Source of the DNA: Symbiodinium sp. CCMP2592
Lineage: Eukaryota > Sar > Dinophyceae > Suessiales > Symbiodiniaceae
Reading direction: 5' to 3'
DNA length: 64,000 nt
Assembly (NCBI GenBank): GCA_905221615.1
Contig: CAJNDT010006139.1
Coordinates: 124,001 to 188,000 of the forward strand
Of the stretch, positions 1 to 10,124 are shown piece by piece (positions within the stretch are counted from its first letter, which is position 1; every line of letters starts with the position of its first letter). A program made the position numbers and the translations under genes. The notes under the pieces were generated by a model. It had not been told where the DNA came from, did no database searches, and saw nothing but the letters and a program-made list of their open reading frames with translations.

Positions 1-3000
1 CTCACCCCTGCGTCGCCTAGAGTACATAATGCTGCCGTGGAAGGTCTAGCTTGCCGCACTGTTCTAGCGGTGTGTGACGCACCTGCCTTACAGGGCGGCC
101 TCTGTCATTGCGTGCTCTTGGATCAACGGGCCTTGGCTCTAGGCTGGCGGAATATATTGGCTTTTCGAGGCCACGTTTTCTGCCCTGCTCTCCTTGCAGA
201 GCTTAGGGACCTAGCTCCAGGCGGATATGCCCCTTACTTGGAAGGGGTTCCAGCAGCGCGCAGCCATATTGCTGTTGCTGAAGGTCAGGTTCTCGTAGCT
301 CGGCTCATGCCTATCGCTGACTCTGCGCCACCGCATGGTGCAACTTTCTCTGCCCCATCTGATGGCGTTGTCCAGCTTCCCCTGGATGATGCCCCTGGCC
401 ACACTGCTACGGCCACTGAGGCATCCAGCGCATTACGATCGGGTACCCAATCTGCCAGCGCCTCCTTCTCTTCGCCGGCTAATGCTGCCCGAGCTAGTGG
501 CCCTCCTTCATCGGCTGACCCCTCTGCGCCCGTGGTCGCAGATATGACGCCTGCTTTCCGCAACCTCTCTTTTGTGATACTGGTGCCTGACTATTCCCCT
601 GAGTTAGTGTCAGTCCGTACGGTCATGCCGGCCACCTTGCACGCCACTTTGGCCCTGGTCTCTGCTGGCAGACTGCCTTTGCGAAGACTACGGTTTCCAA
701 GGCTGCTGCCTACCCTTTTTCAAACCATCCCAGGTATGGCAACCTTGATCGCCGTCCCTCCCTGGGCACACAGCAATGTTACCATTGCCATCGACTGCCG
801 AATGTTTCACGGCAGTTTCTTCGCGGCTTATGTGCCTGCCTCTACTGCAGTTGCGGCCCTTTTGCGTCTTGCTAGGGTGCCAACTGAGGCTGACCCTCTG
901 GTCTTCGTGGGGGATGTGCCTTGGCCAGCGAATAACGCGGGGTTTGCTAACCTTTCTGAAGGCGACATGGTCCAGATTCTCCCGCGTAACCACGCGCCAT
1001 TGGCTGTCACTACTCTGGAATCCATGCTGCAAGACGCTGACTGTTGGCATGCTCCCCCTGGCTTGCCGGAGGCGTTCACTGAGCATGTTTGGGTCGTCAA
1101 CGCCAATTCTAGCTTTCTTCATGAGGTGCGCCCAGGAAGATGGGATTTTCTCCGTGTTGACATTGCGGCCCTTCTAGAGACTCCTGCAGCTACACTGCGA
1201 TTCCGTGTGGCGGCACCAAGTCTTGACAGTCTATCGCGGCACGGGTTTGATGTCTGTGCTGTTATTTCGGCAGACTATGAGACCATCGACGCTGCGGGAT
1301 CTCGTCCCGAAATTTGCTTCTTAGACATGCGGCCAATCCTCCTCGGCGTCTCCTGTTTCCCTATCAGTGGTGACTGGCTGGACGAGGATCTCTTGATAGG
1401 CCGCTTTTTGCCTCGGTGCCCGGAAGGCTATCGGGTAGCACTTTCCACTGGCGACCATCCTCCCACCCTCCCGAGGGCGGGTATCCGCATTGTTGAAGGT
1501 TTGGTTGTTACTGTGGATTTTGTGCCTCGCAACGTCCAAGCCACTGACTGGATTGTGCTCAGCTCTGCGGATCCCGGTTCCCCGGCACCTTCTACCGGGT
1601 CCCATGGCTCGCCTTCTGATGCAGACCAGTTGGACCGGGACCGCCCTCATAGGTCTGGGCAGGATGCCGGCACCGGTGGCTCCGGAAGTGCTGGAGCGGG
1701 CGTGCACCATCGGGCCTTACCCCCCATAGCGGCTTCTCGGCTGAGGGCATTCCTTAGCCCCGTTTTTCTTGCGCAGCACCCTAGCCTTCCCTTGCACCGC
1801 ATCGACGGGACAAATAAGCGCGTCTTCTCCCTCTGTGGAGGTACTCCTGGCTTTCCGGCATACAAAGGGGGTTTGCGCAGGATTGCCCTCGCCTGCCTAG
1901 CCTGTTTGTGGACGCCTGACCTGGTTCATGTATGCTTGGGGATTGCCGCTAAGCTTACTGCCCTGATAGGCGTCTGCTTCCTTGCAGGTTTTCTCTGCCT
2001 TGTACGGGGCCGGGGAGCCTTCCCAGTTTTTCTTGTTCTCTGCCTGTGGGCTGTTCTATCCCTGCCAGGGACGCAAGCTGTCCAAATCCCTTCGCTGCTA
2101 GAGACGGGCAGCGTCCCGTGCACCGTCGACACGCGCAGGCATCTGCCTACCCCATGCCGTGCACTGAATGCGCAGCCTGCCCTGCCGCTATCTGTGGACT
2201 CCGAGCCCTCCCCATGGATAGATTGGGCATTGGATGATTTCGAGACATTGCTAGAGGAAAGCTTACGTCAGCCTGACAACGAGGCTCTCTTTCTGGCCTC
2301 CACCCTGCTGCAGACACTGACCGAACACTTCGAGGGGCCCGGCTCACCTGCGCAAGAGGGGATGCGCATACCGTCATGCACGGCCCCTGTCACTGTCCAC
2401 CTCGCTCATTTGCTGTGGCCCTCCTTGGACCCCCCCACCGCCTGCGACCAGGATTACGCTGCTGCTGTACCCCTGCCCGACGCAGACAATGATGATGCTG
2501 TCGCCCCCTTCGAGGCTCTGGGGCCGGTGGCTGCCCATGCTGGCCCAGAAATCTTTGACCTGGATGCCCGCGCATGTCAGATTCCTGGGGGTGTGGATTT
2601 GCTCACTGAGGTCTGCCGCGCTCTTCCCTACAACAGGTTGCAAGGGCCTACCATGGAACTCCCGCACCCGGAACGCTTTGCATGCTGGATGCGACAAGGC
2701 TCCCCTGGTCGCAGTCCCGCGCCAGAGGAAACGATCGTCCTCACTACGGACGGCTCTTTCTCTCAAGCTGGCCTCTATGCGGGATGGGCAGTCGTCGTGA
2801 GTTTCGCGCCCTTTGATGGTCGCCTCCCGGGGCAATTCATAGGCTGCATCTCGGGTTCTGTTGCCCCCCTTGCCCAGGCTATCGGTCCCGCCTTCGGGGA
2901 CCCTGACGCCTACCTTGCTGAAATAGCTGGTCTCTTCTGGGCTGGCCTGCTTGCCTTTCGTCTGCCAGGCCATTTTCCTATAGTTTTCCGGGCCGATAAC

Positions 3001-6000
3001 ATCAGTGCGCTCAACGGTGTTGCCGGTCAAGCGCAGCTCCGAGAACACCCCCTGTGCAGTGCTGCCGGCAACATCCACGCGGCTTTCCATGTATATAAGG
3101 GGCCCCCTGCCTACCAGCATGTCCATGGCCATTCTCAGGAGCCAGCCAATGAACTAGCGGATGCCCTCGCTGGCGTGGCGGCTCGATCCGCGGGTCTTCC
3201 TCCCTTCCCTTTTGCCTTCGATACTTGGCTTGGTGATCAAGGGAAGGCTTTTGCGTGGCTCCCGCATTTATGTGCCATGCAGCGATGGCCGCATGCCTTT
3301 CCCGCTATGCGACATGATGTCCTCTCCTGGAGCCGTTCAAGTCTTGATTGCTCCATGTCACCGGCACAAATCATGCGGCCACACCTGCGCGTCAATGAAG
3401 ACAGCATTACTGAAGTAGGCCGCTCTGCCCAACCTGAGACCCGACTGGGTCTGGCGTCCTTTAATGCCCTCTCCCTGCTTGAGGTTGATCCTAGCTCGCA
3501 TAGTGCTGGACTCCACGGTAGCACAGGCAGAGTCAAACTCCTGGCGGCTTCCCTGATTGAGCAGGGTATTGATGTAGCTGGTTTGCAGGAATGCCGGACG
3601 CCGAAGGGGTCGATGGAGTGCTGCGGTTTTCATCGCTTCTCCTCCGGCCGCGACAAGGATGCTTGCTTCGGTGTCGAGCTCTGGGTGCACGAACACTCGG
3701 CTATCGATTGGCACTCCTTGCTCATCTTTCATGCTGAGCCCACTTTCTTGATCGCCGGCCTTGCTTTCCGGGGCAAACCCTTGCGTTTCCTTGTTGGACA
3801 CGCACCACACCGAGCGCACCCTGTTGCTGTCAGACAGGCTTGGTGGCAAAGGGTTACCCACACCTGCCAGACCTTCTCCCGCTCTGCTGCATGGGTCCTC
3901 TTGTTAGATGGTAACTGCAGAATAGGGCAGTTTGAGGGGCCGGGGATTAGCTCTCACCAAGCAGATGTCGAAGACGAGGGCGGCGAGTGCTTCCGCTCCC
4001 TGACCTCGGCGCTGAATTGTTGGCTTCCTGCCACTTTTGCCGCTCACGCCCACGGCCCGGGCGGGACCCTCTACCAGCGCAGGAGCGGCCTCTTCGATAG
4101 GTCCGACTACGTAGGGTTACCCTGTGAATGGCAGTTATCCTCCTGTTGTGCTCAGGTAGTCCCGGAGATTTCGGCCGGACACCGCTGTGTGGACCATTTT
4201 GCTGTTGTGGTTCACTGCGTCTTCCATACGGCCGGGCCCCTCCGGCGCTGCAAGCGGGCCCCTCGCATTGACTCTGCTGCCATGTGCTTGGACTCCAACC
4301 GTCACAAGGTTGAGGCTATTATACGATCTGCACCCATGCCGCAGTGGTCCGTTGATGCCAGTGAGCATGCTGCTGTTCTCACGGATCACTTATATCGTGG
4401 ACTTGTGCGTGCCTTTCCTCAGCAACGCCGCCGTATGCGCGGTGAACATTTTTCGGTTGAGACCGGGGCCCTTCACCATCAAGTCTCGGATTTCCGCCGC
4501 TCCTTGCGGCGCCGCTCCCATGCCCTCCGGCTCACGCTTCTCCGTTGTGCGTTCGCGGCATGGCATTCGACACACCCTTTTGGCACCCTTTTCCAAGGCA
4601 GATGGCTGTGGCAGTTGCAAATCCGCAGGGCCTTTGATTGCTTTATGCTACACCGGCTTGGCCGTCATTTGCGGACTAGCTGTAAGCAGGACAGACGTAG
4701 TCGCCTGGTTGAGCTTTCGGAGCAAATCGCGGTTGCTCCCTGTGCGGCCTTGCACCTCGCCGTCCGCAAAGTCATGCGCCCCAAAAAGTTTCGACGCTCT
4801 GGCCCTATGCCCCTGCCGATGCTCAAACGCAGCGACGGATCGGTCTGCCAATCCCAGGCGGAGATCCTGCAGGAGTGGCGCGAGCATTTTCGAGTACTCG
4901 AAGCGGGACTTGAGGTTGATGCTGCCTCTCTGGCGCAAGTATGCCGCCAACGACAACTGGCCTTTGAGGGCACCGATTCAGTTGTTGCAGATGATGTGCC
5001 TTGTTGGCGGCGGCTTCGCGCGGCCTTTCGATCTACTGCTCCGCACAAGGCGTGCGGACCGGATCTGCTTCCACCATCCCTCTGCACTTATTTTAGTCAA
5101 CCCTTAGCGGAGGCCTTCTGGCCTATCATGTTAAAGGCCGTTCTCAAGTCGAACGAACCGATCGGCTTGAAAGGAGGAGTCCTACACAGGATAGCAAAAC
5201 CCAGCGCGGTTGATAACACGACGGCCGGATATCGAGGTATCCTGGTGCAATCCTGTTTGTCAAAGGCCTTGCATAGAGCAACAAGGGACTTGACCGTGCA
5301 GCATTGGGACAAACATGTCCTCCCCCTCCAACTTGGCGGTCGTCGTGGTTGCCCAGCTGCTTTCGGACACTTTTGTTCCAGGGCCTTCCTCGCCCATGCG
5401 CGCACCGTCCATAAGAGCGCTGCCGTGCTTTATGTGGACATTGCCGCTGCCTACTACGGCGTCATTCGTGAGGCGGTCTTGGGCGCTCAGCAGCACAGCC
5501 GCCCGGTTGAAGCCCTAGCTAGCTCTCTCGGGCTCACTACTTGCGACCTCCAGAAGCTTCAGGGCTACATTGCGGATGAGCCGGTACTTAGGGAGCAGAA
5601 TGCTAGCCCGCTGCTTCACGAGATAGCTGCCGAGCTCCACCAGAGTACCTGGTTCGTCATGCATGGCGACAAGCAACTCATTGAGACCTACCGAGGGACT
5701 CGCCCCGGCGGCTCTCTTGCTGACATCGTCTTCAGCATCCTCTTTTGCAAAGTCCTGCAGAGGCGTGATCTCTCAGCATTGCAAGCATGGCTACCTCGTA
5801 TCCCGTGGCATGGTAGAAGAGCCCCCTTCCCTTCCACGGCTACGGATGTGGCTGCACAGGTCGAGGCCAGCGATGTGGTCTACGCGGATGACCTAGCTAG
5901 CTTTCTTCTAGCCTCCCGGGCCTCCGACCTTCCCCGAGCTGTCTCGACTGCTACTGCGGAGACCGTCGATACTTTCTTGCCTCATGGGCTGAACGCGAAC

Positions 6001-7887
6001 ATCGGGCCCACTAAGACTGCGGCGGTTGTGGCCCCGGTTGGACATGGCTCCCGGGACGTACGCAGGGCCCTCTTTAGTGCGAGCAAGGGGCGCCTTGTTG
6101 TTTTGCCGGAGACCAAAGGAGGTTTTAAGCTAGACCTAGTCCCTGTCTATCGCCACCTCGGCTCATATGTTACCCACTCGGGGTGCATGCTCACGGAGAT
6201 CAAGCATCGTCTTGCTTTGGGGCGTACGGCCATGCGGGAGGGCAAACAGCGCCTTTTTGCGTGCCGACAAATCCCCCTTGCTCGTAGAGCCGTGCTCTTC
6301 AAAATGCATGTGCTCTCCTCTGTCTATTCTGGCGTTGGCACATGGCCAACTTTGAATGCACAGGAGTGGCATGCCTTTGCAGGTGGAGTCCTGAGCCTCA
6401 CAAGGCAACTGTTGTGCCTCAGACAGGAAGGGGGCTTCCGGTGTACAGAAGCACAAATCTTTGCCCGTGCCGGCATCGCCCTACCCCTCAGCGCCCTCCA
6501 CGCAGAGAGGCTACGCTTCCTGGGGCAACTTGTTGCCCATGCTCCGGACTCAGCCTGGGCCCTTCTCTCGTGGTACACCGGTTTTATGACAGCGTTGCAG
6601 GACGCCTCTTCTTGGTTTCTCACCGCTGTACGCTCCACTTGCTCTTTGGGACCCCTGCTTGAAGATTGGCCTGCTTGGGAGGCCCTCATCCAGCGGTCCC
6701 CAGGTAGGTGGAAAGGACTCATAAAACGCGCCGAGGCTTGGCACATTTTGCACAATGAGCAGCAGGCCGCTTTGGACACCTTTGTCCGTGACACCTGGCC
6801 TGTAGCAGAATGTCAGGAGTCTTCTGACCTTGCTCTCTGCCAGCATGCTTGTCTACAGTGTCGCAAGGGCTTCTGGACCCGACAGCAGTGGGGAGCCCAC
6901 GCGCACAGGGCTCATGCCTACAACTCACGGGCGCACACTCTCGCTGAGGGACGCTATTGCCAGGCCTGTGGCCTCAGACTCGCTACTGGCGCTAAACTTC
7001 GCACCCACCTGCGGCTCAGTCCAGTTTGCGTACAACGCCTCGAAGCCCTTGCTGAGGCGAATCAGCTGCAACCGGACCTCAGCTCGGAGCATGCTCTCGC
7101 TCCTGCAATCCCGGGAATTGGCAAAGCTTCCCTGGGACCGCTTACTGAGGAGACATTTCCCCCGCTACGCGCGGCATTGTTGGAATTTCGGGCACCGGAA
7201 GTAGACATTGACCAGGCCATTTTTGACCTTGTTTCGTCCTTTGTGGCTCCCTTACCCGTGTTGCGCTCGACGCTCTCTTGCTGGATTCATGGACTTCCCG
7301 ATGGGCCTACAAGAGCAGCTGCGGATGATGTTCTCCTCATCCTGCACCCGCAACACCTCTGTGAGGCTGTTGCTCCTCCGCCGGGTGGCACCGTGGTCTC
7401 TGGACTGCCCTACTGCCCCCGCATTGATGTGCCGCATCTACGCCCGGGAACGCATGCAACTCGGGTCCTGGTTTTCGGAGCAACCAGAGCTTGCCCGACT
7501 TGGCTAGCTCGGCACGATCTACTAGGCAGTGCTCAAACTTCGCTTGAATTTGCGGAGCTCCAACGCGGCCTGCCTTCGGATTGCCACGGGGTCTTCGTGG
7601 TTTTCCCGCCTCTTCCTCAGCCTGGACTTCTCCCCTTTGCCCCTGTGTCCTGCCCCCTTAAGCTGCTTAAAGGCCTTCGTCTGTGGACCGAGGCAGCTTT
7701 GAAGGGACTCGGTGTTGCCTTAGCTTTCGCTCGTGCACCACGCCCTGTCCATGTGACACTGCCGGGCCCTGTGGACTCCTTTGCTCCTCTTTCAGGATGG
7801 CTACAGGATATGGGAGCAGTTACGGCTGTGGAGGCTCCTGCTTTGCCTTGTCTCACTTCTGAATTTAATTGTACAGTTCTGCACTAG
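1..7887 (+). CDS. LINE-A polyprotein: N-terminal region, RNase H, AP-like endonuclease, RT, C2H2/CCHC fingers (5' partial)
   Basis: Mediates target-primed reverse transcription of its own RNA. The frame is open to base 1; the GTG at 37 is only an apparent start, so numbering from it is relative. Bases 37-2700 encode an unrecognised region with a strongly hydrophobic stretch (about 1930-2070, possibly two membrane segments). RNase H follows at about 2728-3230, with TTDGS (D at 2749), an E at 2920, a D at 2995 and a final ELADAL motif: a full D-E-D-D set. The endonuclease (about 3440-4260) shows FNALSL, LQECRTP, LLLDGN, SDYVG and CVDHFAVV. RT is at about 4900-6150, with YADD at 5881. Two Cys/His finger motifs follow at about 6847-7040 (CLQCRKGF and CQACGLRL types). 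The frame is intact for over 2.6 kcodons, which suggests recent activity. RNase H lying before endonuclease and RT is atypical for LINEs. Confidence 0.9.
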   Translation, partial: LTPASPRVHNAAVEGLACRTVLAVCDAPALQGGLCHCVLLDQRALALGWRNILAFRGHVFCPALLAELRDLAPGGYAPYLEGVPAARSHIAVAEGQVLVARLMPIADSAPPHGATFSAPSDGVVQLPLDDAPGHTATATEASSALRSGTQSASASFSSPANAARASGPPSSADPSAPVVADMTPAFRNLSFVILVPDYSPELVSVRTVMPATLHATLALVSAGRLPLRRLRFPRLLPTLFQTIPGMATLIAVPPWAHSNVTIAIDCRMFHGSFFAAYVPASTAVAALLRLARVPTEADPLVFVGDVPWPANNAGFANLSEGDMVQILPRNHAPLAVTTLESMLQDADCWHAPPGLPEAFTEHVWVVNANSSFLHEVRPGRWDFLRVDIAALLETPAATLRFRVAAPSLDSLSRHGFDVCAVISADYETIDAAGSRPEICFLDMRPILLGVSCFPISGDWLDEDLLIGRFLPRCPEGYRVALSTGDHPPTLPRAGIRIVEGLVVTVDFVPRNVQATDWIVLSSADPGSPAPSTGSHGSPSDADQLDRDRPHRSGQDAGTGGSGSAGAGVHHRALPPIAASRLRAFLSPVFLAQHPSLPLHRIDGTNKRVFSLCGGTPGFPAYKGGLRRIALACLACLWTPDLVHVCLGIAAKLTALIGVCFLAGFLCLVRGRGAFPVFLVLCLWAVLSLPGTQAVQIPSLLETGSVPCTVDTRRHLPTPCRALNAQPALPLSVDSEPSPWIDWALDDFETLLEESLRQPDNEALFLASTLLQTLTEHFEGPGSPAQEGMRIPSCTAPVTVHLAHLLWPSLDPPTACDQDYAAAVPLPDADNDDAVAPFEALGPVAAHAGPEIFDLDARACQIPGGVDLLTEVCRALPYNRLQGPTMELPHPERFACWMRQGSPGRSPAPEETIVLTTDGSFSQAGLYAGWAVVVSFAPFDGRLPGQFIGCISGSVAPLAQAIGPAFGDPDAYLAEIAGLFWAGLLAFRLPGHFPIVFRADNISALNGVAGQAQLREHPLCSAAGNIHAAFHVYKGPPAYQHVHGHSQEPANELADALAGVAARSAGLPPFPFAFDTWLGDQGKAFAWLPHLCAMQRWPHAFPAMRHDVLSWSRSSLDCSMSPAQIMRPHLRVNEDSITEVGRSAQPETRLGLASFNALSLLEVDPSSHSAGLHGSTGRVKLLAASLIEQGIDVAGLQECRTPKGSMECCGFHRFSSGRDKDACFGVELWVHEHSAIDWHSLLIFHAEPTFLIAGLAFRGKPLRFLVGHAPHRAHPVAVRQAWWQRVTHTCQTFSRSAAWVLLLDGNCRIGQFEGPGISSHQADVEDEGGECFRSLTSALNCWLPATFAAHAHGPGGTLYQRRSGLFDRSDYVGLPCEWQLSSCCAQVVPEISAGHRCVDHFAVVVHCVFHTAGPLRRCKRAPRIDSAAMCLDSNRHKVEAIIRSAPMPQWSVDASEHAAVLTDHLYRGLVRAFPQQRRRMRGEHFSVETGALHHQVSDFRRSLRRRSHALRLTLLRCAFAAWHSTHPFGTLFQGRWLWQLQIRRAFDCFMLHRLGRHLRTSCKQDRRSRLVELSEQIAVAPCAALHLAVRKVMRPKKFRRSGPMPLPMLKRSDGSVCQSQAEILQEWREHFRVLEAGLEVDAASLAQVCRQRQLAFEGTDSVVADDVPCWRRLRAAFRSTAPHKACGPDLLPPSLCTYFSQPLAEAFWPIMLKAVLKSNEPIGLKGGVLHRIAKPSAVDNTTAGYRGILVQSCLSKALHRATRDLTVQHWDKHVLPLQLGGRRGCPAAFGHFCSRAFLAHARTVHKSAAVLYVDIAAAYYGVIREAVLGAQQHSRPVEALASSLGLTTCDLQKLQGYIADEPVLREQNASPLLHEIAAELHQSTWFVMHGDKQLIETYRGTRPGGSLADIVFSILFCKVLQRRDLSALQAWLPRIPWHGRRAPFPSTATDVAAQVEASDVVYADDLASFLLASRASDLPRAVSTATAETVDTFLPHGLNANIGPTKTAAVVAPVGHGSRDVRRALFSASKGRLVVLPETKGGFKLDLVPVYRHLGSYVTHSGCMLTEIKHRLALGRTAMREGKQRLFACRQIPLARRAVLFKMHVLSSVYSGVGTWPTLNAQEWHAFAGGVLSLTRQLLCLRQEGGFRCTEAQIFARAGIALPLSALHAERLRFLGQLVAHAPDSAWALLSWYTGFMTALQDASSWFLTAVRSTCSLGPLLEDWPAWEALIQRSPGRWKGLIKRAEAWHILHNEQQAALDTFVRDTWPVAECQESSDLALCQHACLQCRKGFWTRQQWGAHAHRAHAYNSRAHTLAEGRYCQACGLRLATGAKLRTHLRLSPVCVQRLEALAEANQLQPDLSSEHALAPAIPGIGKASLGPLTEETFPPLRAALLEFRAPEVDIDQAIFDLVSSFVAPLPVLRSTLSCWIHGLPDGPTRAAADDVLLILHPQHLCEAVAPPPGGTVVSGLPYCPRIDVPHLRPGTHATRVLVFGATRACPTWLARHDLLGSAQTSLEFAELQRGLPSDCHGVFVVFPPLPQPGLLPFAPVSCPLKLLKGLRLWTEAALKGLGVALAFARAPRPVHVTLPGPVDSFAPLSGWLQDMGAVTAVEAPALPCLTSEFNCTVLH

Positions 7888-7927
7888 GCACGTCCTTCGG
7901 ACCTTCAGCCCGCCCGAAAGAAAGAAG
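1..7927 (+). mobile_element. Non-LTR retrotransposon (LINE-A), 5' end outside window
   Basis: One long ORF with endonuclease, reverse transcriptase, RNase H and zinc fingers marks a non-LTR (LINE) retrotransposon. The frame is open from base 1, so the 5' end lies outside the window. After the stop at 7885-7887 there is a short tail ending in a small GAAA-type repeat near 7911-7925. From about 7932 the sequence is a repeat family found again at 18776, so I place the element's 3' end near 7927. That end is an inference; no target-site duplication can be tested without the 5' end. Confidence 0.85.
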
Positions 7928-7931
7928 CAAC

Positions 7932-8125
7932 CTTGGGCCTTTATGAGGGTTCCGTTAAAAGGGGTCTATAAGGGTTCCTTTAAGGGATCTAAAACAAGGG
8001 TACTATTATAATGCAGGAACCTGATTCAGAAGCCTTGGGTTCCTATGAGGGCTCCTTATATGAATCCTACTCTTTTGGGGGGTTATAGGCCCCGGGGGTT
8101 TCTTAATCAGGCTCCTACATTATGA
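7932..8125. repeat. Dispersed repeat R1, copy 1
   Basis: Begins ccttgggccttTatg and contains two related modules, one with ccttatatgaatcctac, ggttataggccccggg and cttaatcagg. The second module recurs at 18776-18868 in the same orientation. No ORF or hairpin explains it. It abuts the LINE-A tail. Confidence 0.6.
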
Positions 8126-8231
8126 ACAACTGTCTGATGCGAATAATTACGAAGGATCCGTAAACCCCCGGAGCTCCGGGCCCCTTGCAGGGAAATGTAG
8201 CTTCAATGAGGAAATGATCCTGATTCTGATC

Positions 8232-8292
8232 CAGGGTTTAGGGTTTAGGGTTTAGGGTTTAGGGTTTAGGGTTTAGGGTTTAGGGTTTAGGG
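8232..8292 (+). repeat. Interstitial telomere-type array (TTTAGGG)n, G-strand on +
   Basis: About eight uninterrupted copies of GGGTTTA. This is the plant/dinoflagellate-type telomere heptamer, located internally. Many shorter or degenerate arrays follow through 20 kb. Confidence 0.95.
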
Positions 8293-8716
8293 CAGATATA
8301 TTGCGTGATTTCAACATATTGGGCCATGTAGGGTTTAAGTCTTTACGGCTTCGGGTTTGGGGTGCAGGGATTGGGGATTGCAGGCTGTGTCGCGTTTGGG
8401 CGTTGCCGAAGCCCAGGGAAAGACAGTAAGAATGAAAACAGGCGTGCCGCAGTTATGCCTGGAAGGGAAAAAGACGATCGGGAAGAACACCTGTCATCAA
8501 CTACGAACCCGGAAGGGAATGTACAAACGAGCTTCCCTCCGCATCCTCTACATAGCACCAACTTGCACCCATGGGAGGTGATCCGTACCCTGAATCTCGA
8601 CCCAGATCAGAATCCTAATCGCTGCGAAACCTCAGCCGCAAGCCTCAACTCCACATCTCCAAGCGGCAACACCAAACGCTTCCTAAAACCGAACACTACA
8701 CAATAATTTCGAAGGG

Positions 8717-8799
8717 GCCCCCACCCTGTAATAGTGGTATAATAGGAATATAATAGGGCCCTAATATAATCCTTATAGTCACTCTTACAGGGTGGGGGC
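8717..8799. repeat. Foldback element FB1, copy 1
   Basis: An 83-bp inverted repeat. The left arm gcccccaccctgtaa matches the reverse complement of the right arm ttacagggtgggggc. The AT-rich centre contains its own small palindromes. A second member is at 15761-15865. No coding capacity, so a non-autonomous MITE-like or hairpin element. Confidence 0.75.
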
Positions 8800-9525
8800 A
8801 GCTTCTAAACCATAGTTATAATAAGGAACTCCCTAAGGTAGTATAGGTAACTGTTTAGGCCCCTATATTACCCATACTCGCCGCTGGGAGCCTTCAGGGA
8901 CAGCTCCCGATCCAACCTCGACAATGCACTCCAAAGTCCGGACGTGTAGGGTTTTGCTCTCAGTTTTAGGGTTCAGGATTTAGGGTTTACGGTTTGAAGT
9001 TCAGGGTTCAGGGTTTGTTCTCACTTTCGACGTTGGGGAGGTCAGACTCCCCATGATTTGCCTAATCTTCCGAGGATTTTGGGGTGAAATGTTGAGGTGT
9101 ATGGGGCTTCGGAAACTTCGGCTGCATCTCTCAACCTGTCCGAGCTCAAAAGCGATACAGTGAATCTTAAAGCCCACACATCAATGACCCTCAACTCCAC
9201 AACCATCAAGGCCCCGAAGCTCATCATATCGGCTGCGCGCTACAGCCCGAAACCGCCCGTAATCGAAACCAAGACCCAGCCCAACACCCCGACACCCTAG
9301 AACCTTAACCCCAACACCCTAAACCCCAACACCTTAAAAAATCCTAAACCCTAAAACCCAACATCCAAAACCCTAAACTCGGAAAGCCTAAACCCAGCAA
9401 GAAAAGTCCCCGAAACTGTCTGGTTCTTAATAGGGAATGGGGGAATGGATTATGGGTACTATTTTTGGGACTATTATTGGGGATTATATAGGGGCCTATT
9501 TTAGGGGTCTATTCCCCTATTCCCT
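8800..9525. other. No gene; degenerate telomere-like repeats
   Basis: Holds G-strand-like degenerate TTTAGGG at about 8948-9020 and C-strand CCCTAAA-like runs at about 9296-9395. The short ORFs between them have no recognisable protein character. Confidence 0.6.
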
Positions 9526-9637
9526 ACTTGGAGGTTCATGGGTAGTTACAAGTGGGGTTATAAGTAGGGTAACTATACTTATAACCCATATCAGGGGACG
9601 TATAACCCTACTTATAACTACCCCTGAACCTCCAAGT
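9526..9637. repeat. Foldback element FB2, copy 1
   Basis: Arms acttggaggttcatgggtag and ctacccctgaacctccaagt are inverted complements. The inner part repeats the palindromic theme (ataagtagggtaactatacttataaccc). Members also at 18153-18253 and 22033-22142, each ending in the same cttggaggttca arms. Confidence 0.8.
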
Positions 9638-9715
9638 AAGGACTCCAAACTCCAAAACCGCGAGGACTCTTATTGGGGACTATATAGGGGCTACCTTTGG
9701 GATCCATCCCCATAT

Positions 9716-9817
9716 GGGAGTTTCCGAAAACTGGGGGAACCTTGTTTTGGGGTCCTTATAATAAGGATCCTACTATTTAGGGTACTGTATTAGGGCCCCC
9801 TGTTTTCGGAAACTCCC
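9716..9817. repeat. Foldback element FB3, copy 1
   Basis: Arms gggagtttccgaaaa and ttttcggaaactccc are exact inverted complements. The core contains aaggatcctactatttaggg. Related copies are at 17957-18048 and 19043-19147. A degraded piece with the same core lies near 17755-17835. Confidence 0.8.
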
Positions 9818-9837
9818 TTATCTCCCAATCACCGAAG

Positions 9838-10118
9838 TCTTAAATCCCTAAACCCTAAACCCTGAAACCCTTAATCCTAAACTCTAAAACCCTAAAACCC
9901 TAAAACCCTTAACCCTAAACCCTAATGGATTCAAAAAAAGGGCCTAAACCCTCTAAGCACCAGGGAGAAAAAAGCGAGGCCAGGGCTGCTGAACGAGCGA
10001 CCCGGCTGTCGCACGGCACCTGGGGAGCATGGCTTGGCCCTTTTTTTGAATCCATTAGGGTTTAGGGTTTAGGGTTTAGGGTTTAAGGTTTAGGGTTTAG
10101 GGTTTAGGGTTTAAGGAT
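9838..10118. repeat. Telomere-repeat palindrome around a foldback element
   Basis: Left side is C-strand CCCTAAA repeats (about 9838-9925), then an inverted-repeat arm (aatggattcaaaaaaagggcc, about 9924-9944). A unique ~90-bp loop follows, then the mirror arm (about 10036-10056) and G-strand TTTAGGG repeats to about 10115. The whole ~280 bp can fold into one stem with telomere-type sequence at its base. Confidence 0.85.
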
Positions 10119-10124
10119 TAATGT

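Noticed and set aside
2374-3132. 252-codon minus-strand ORF inside LINE-A
   Set aside because: Antisense shadow of the RNase H region, which has its full catalytic set.
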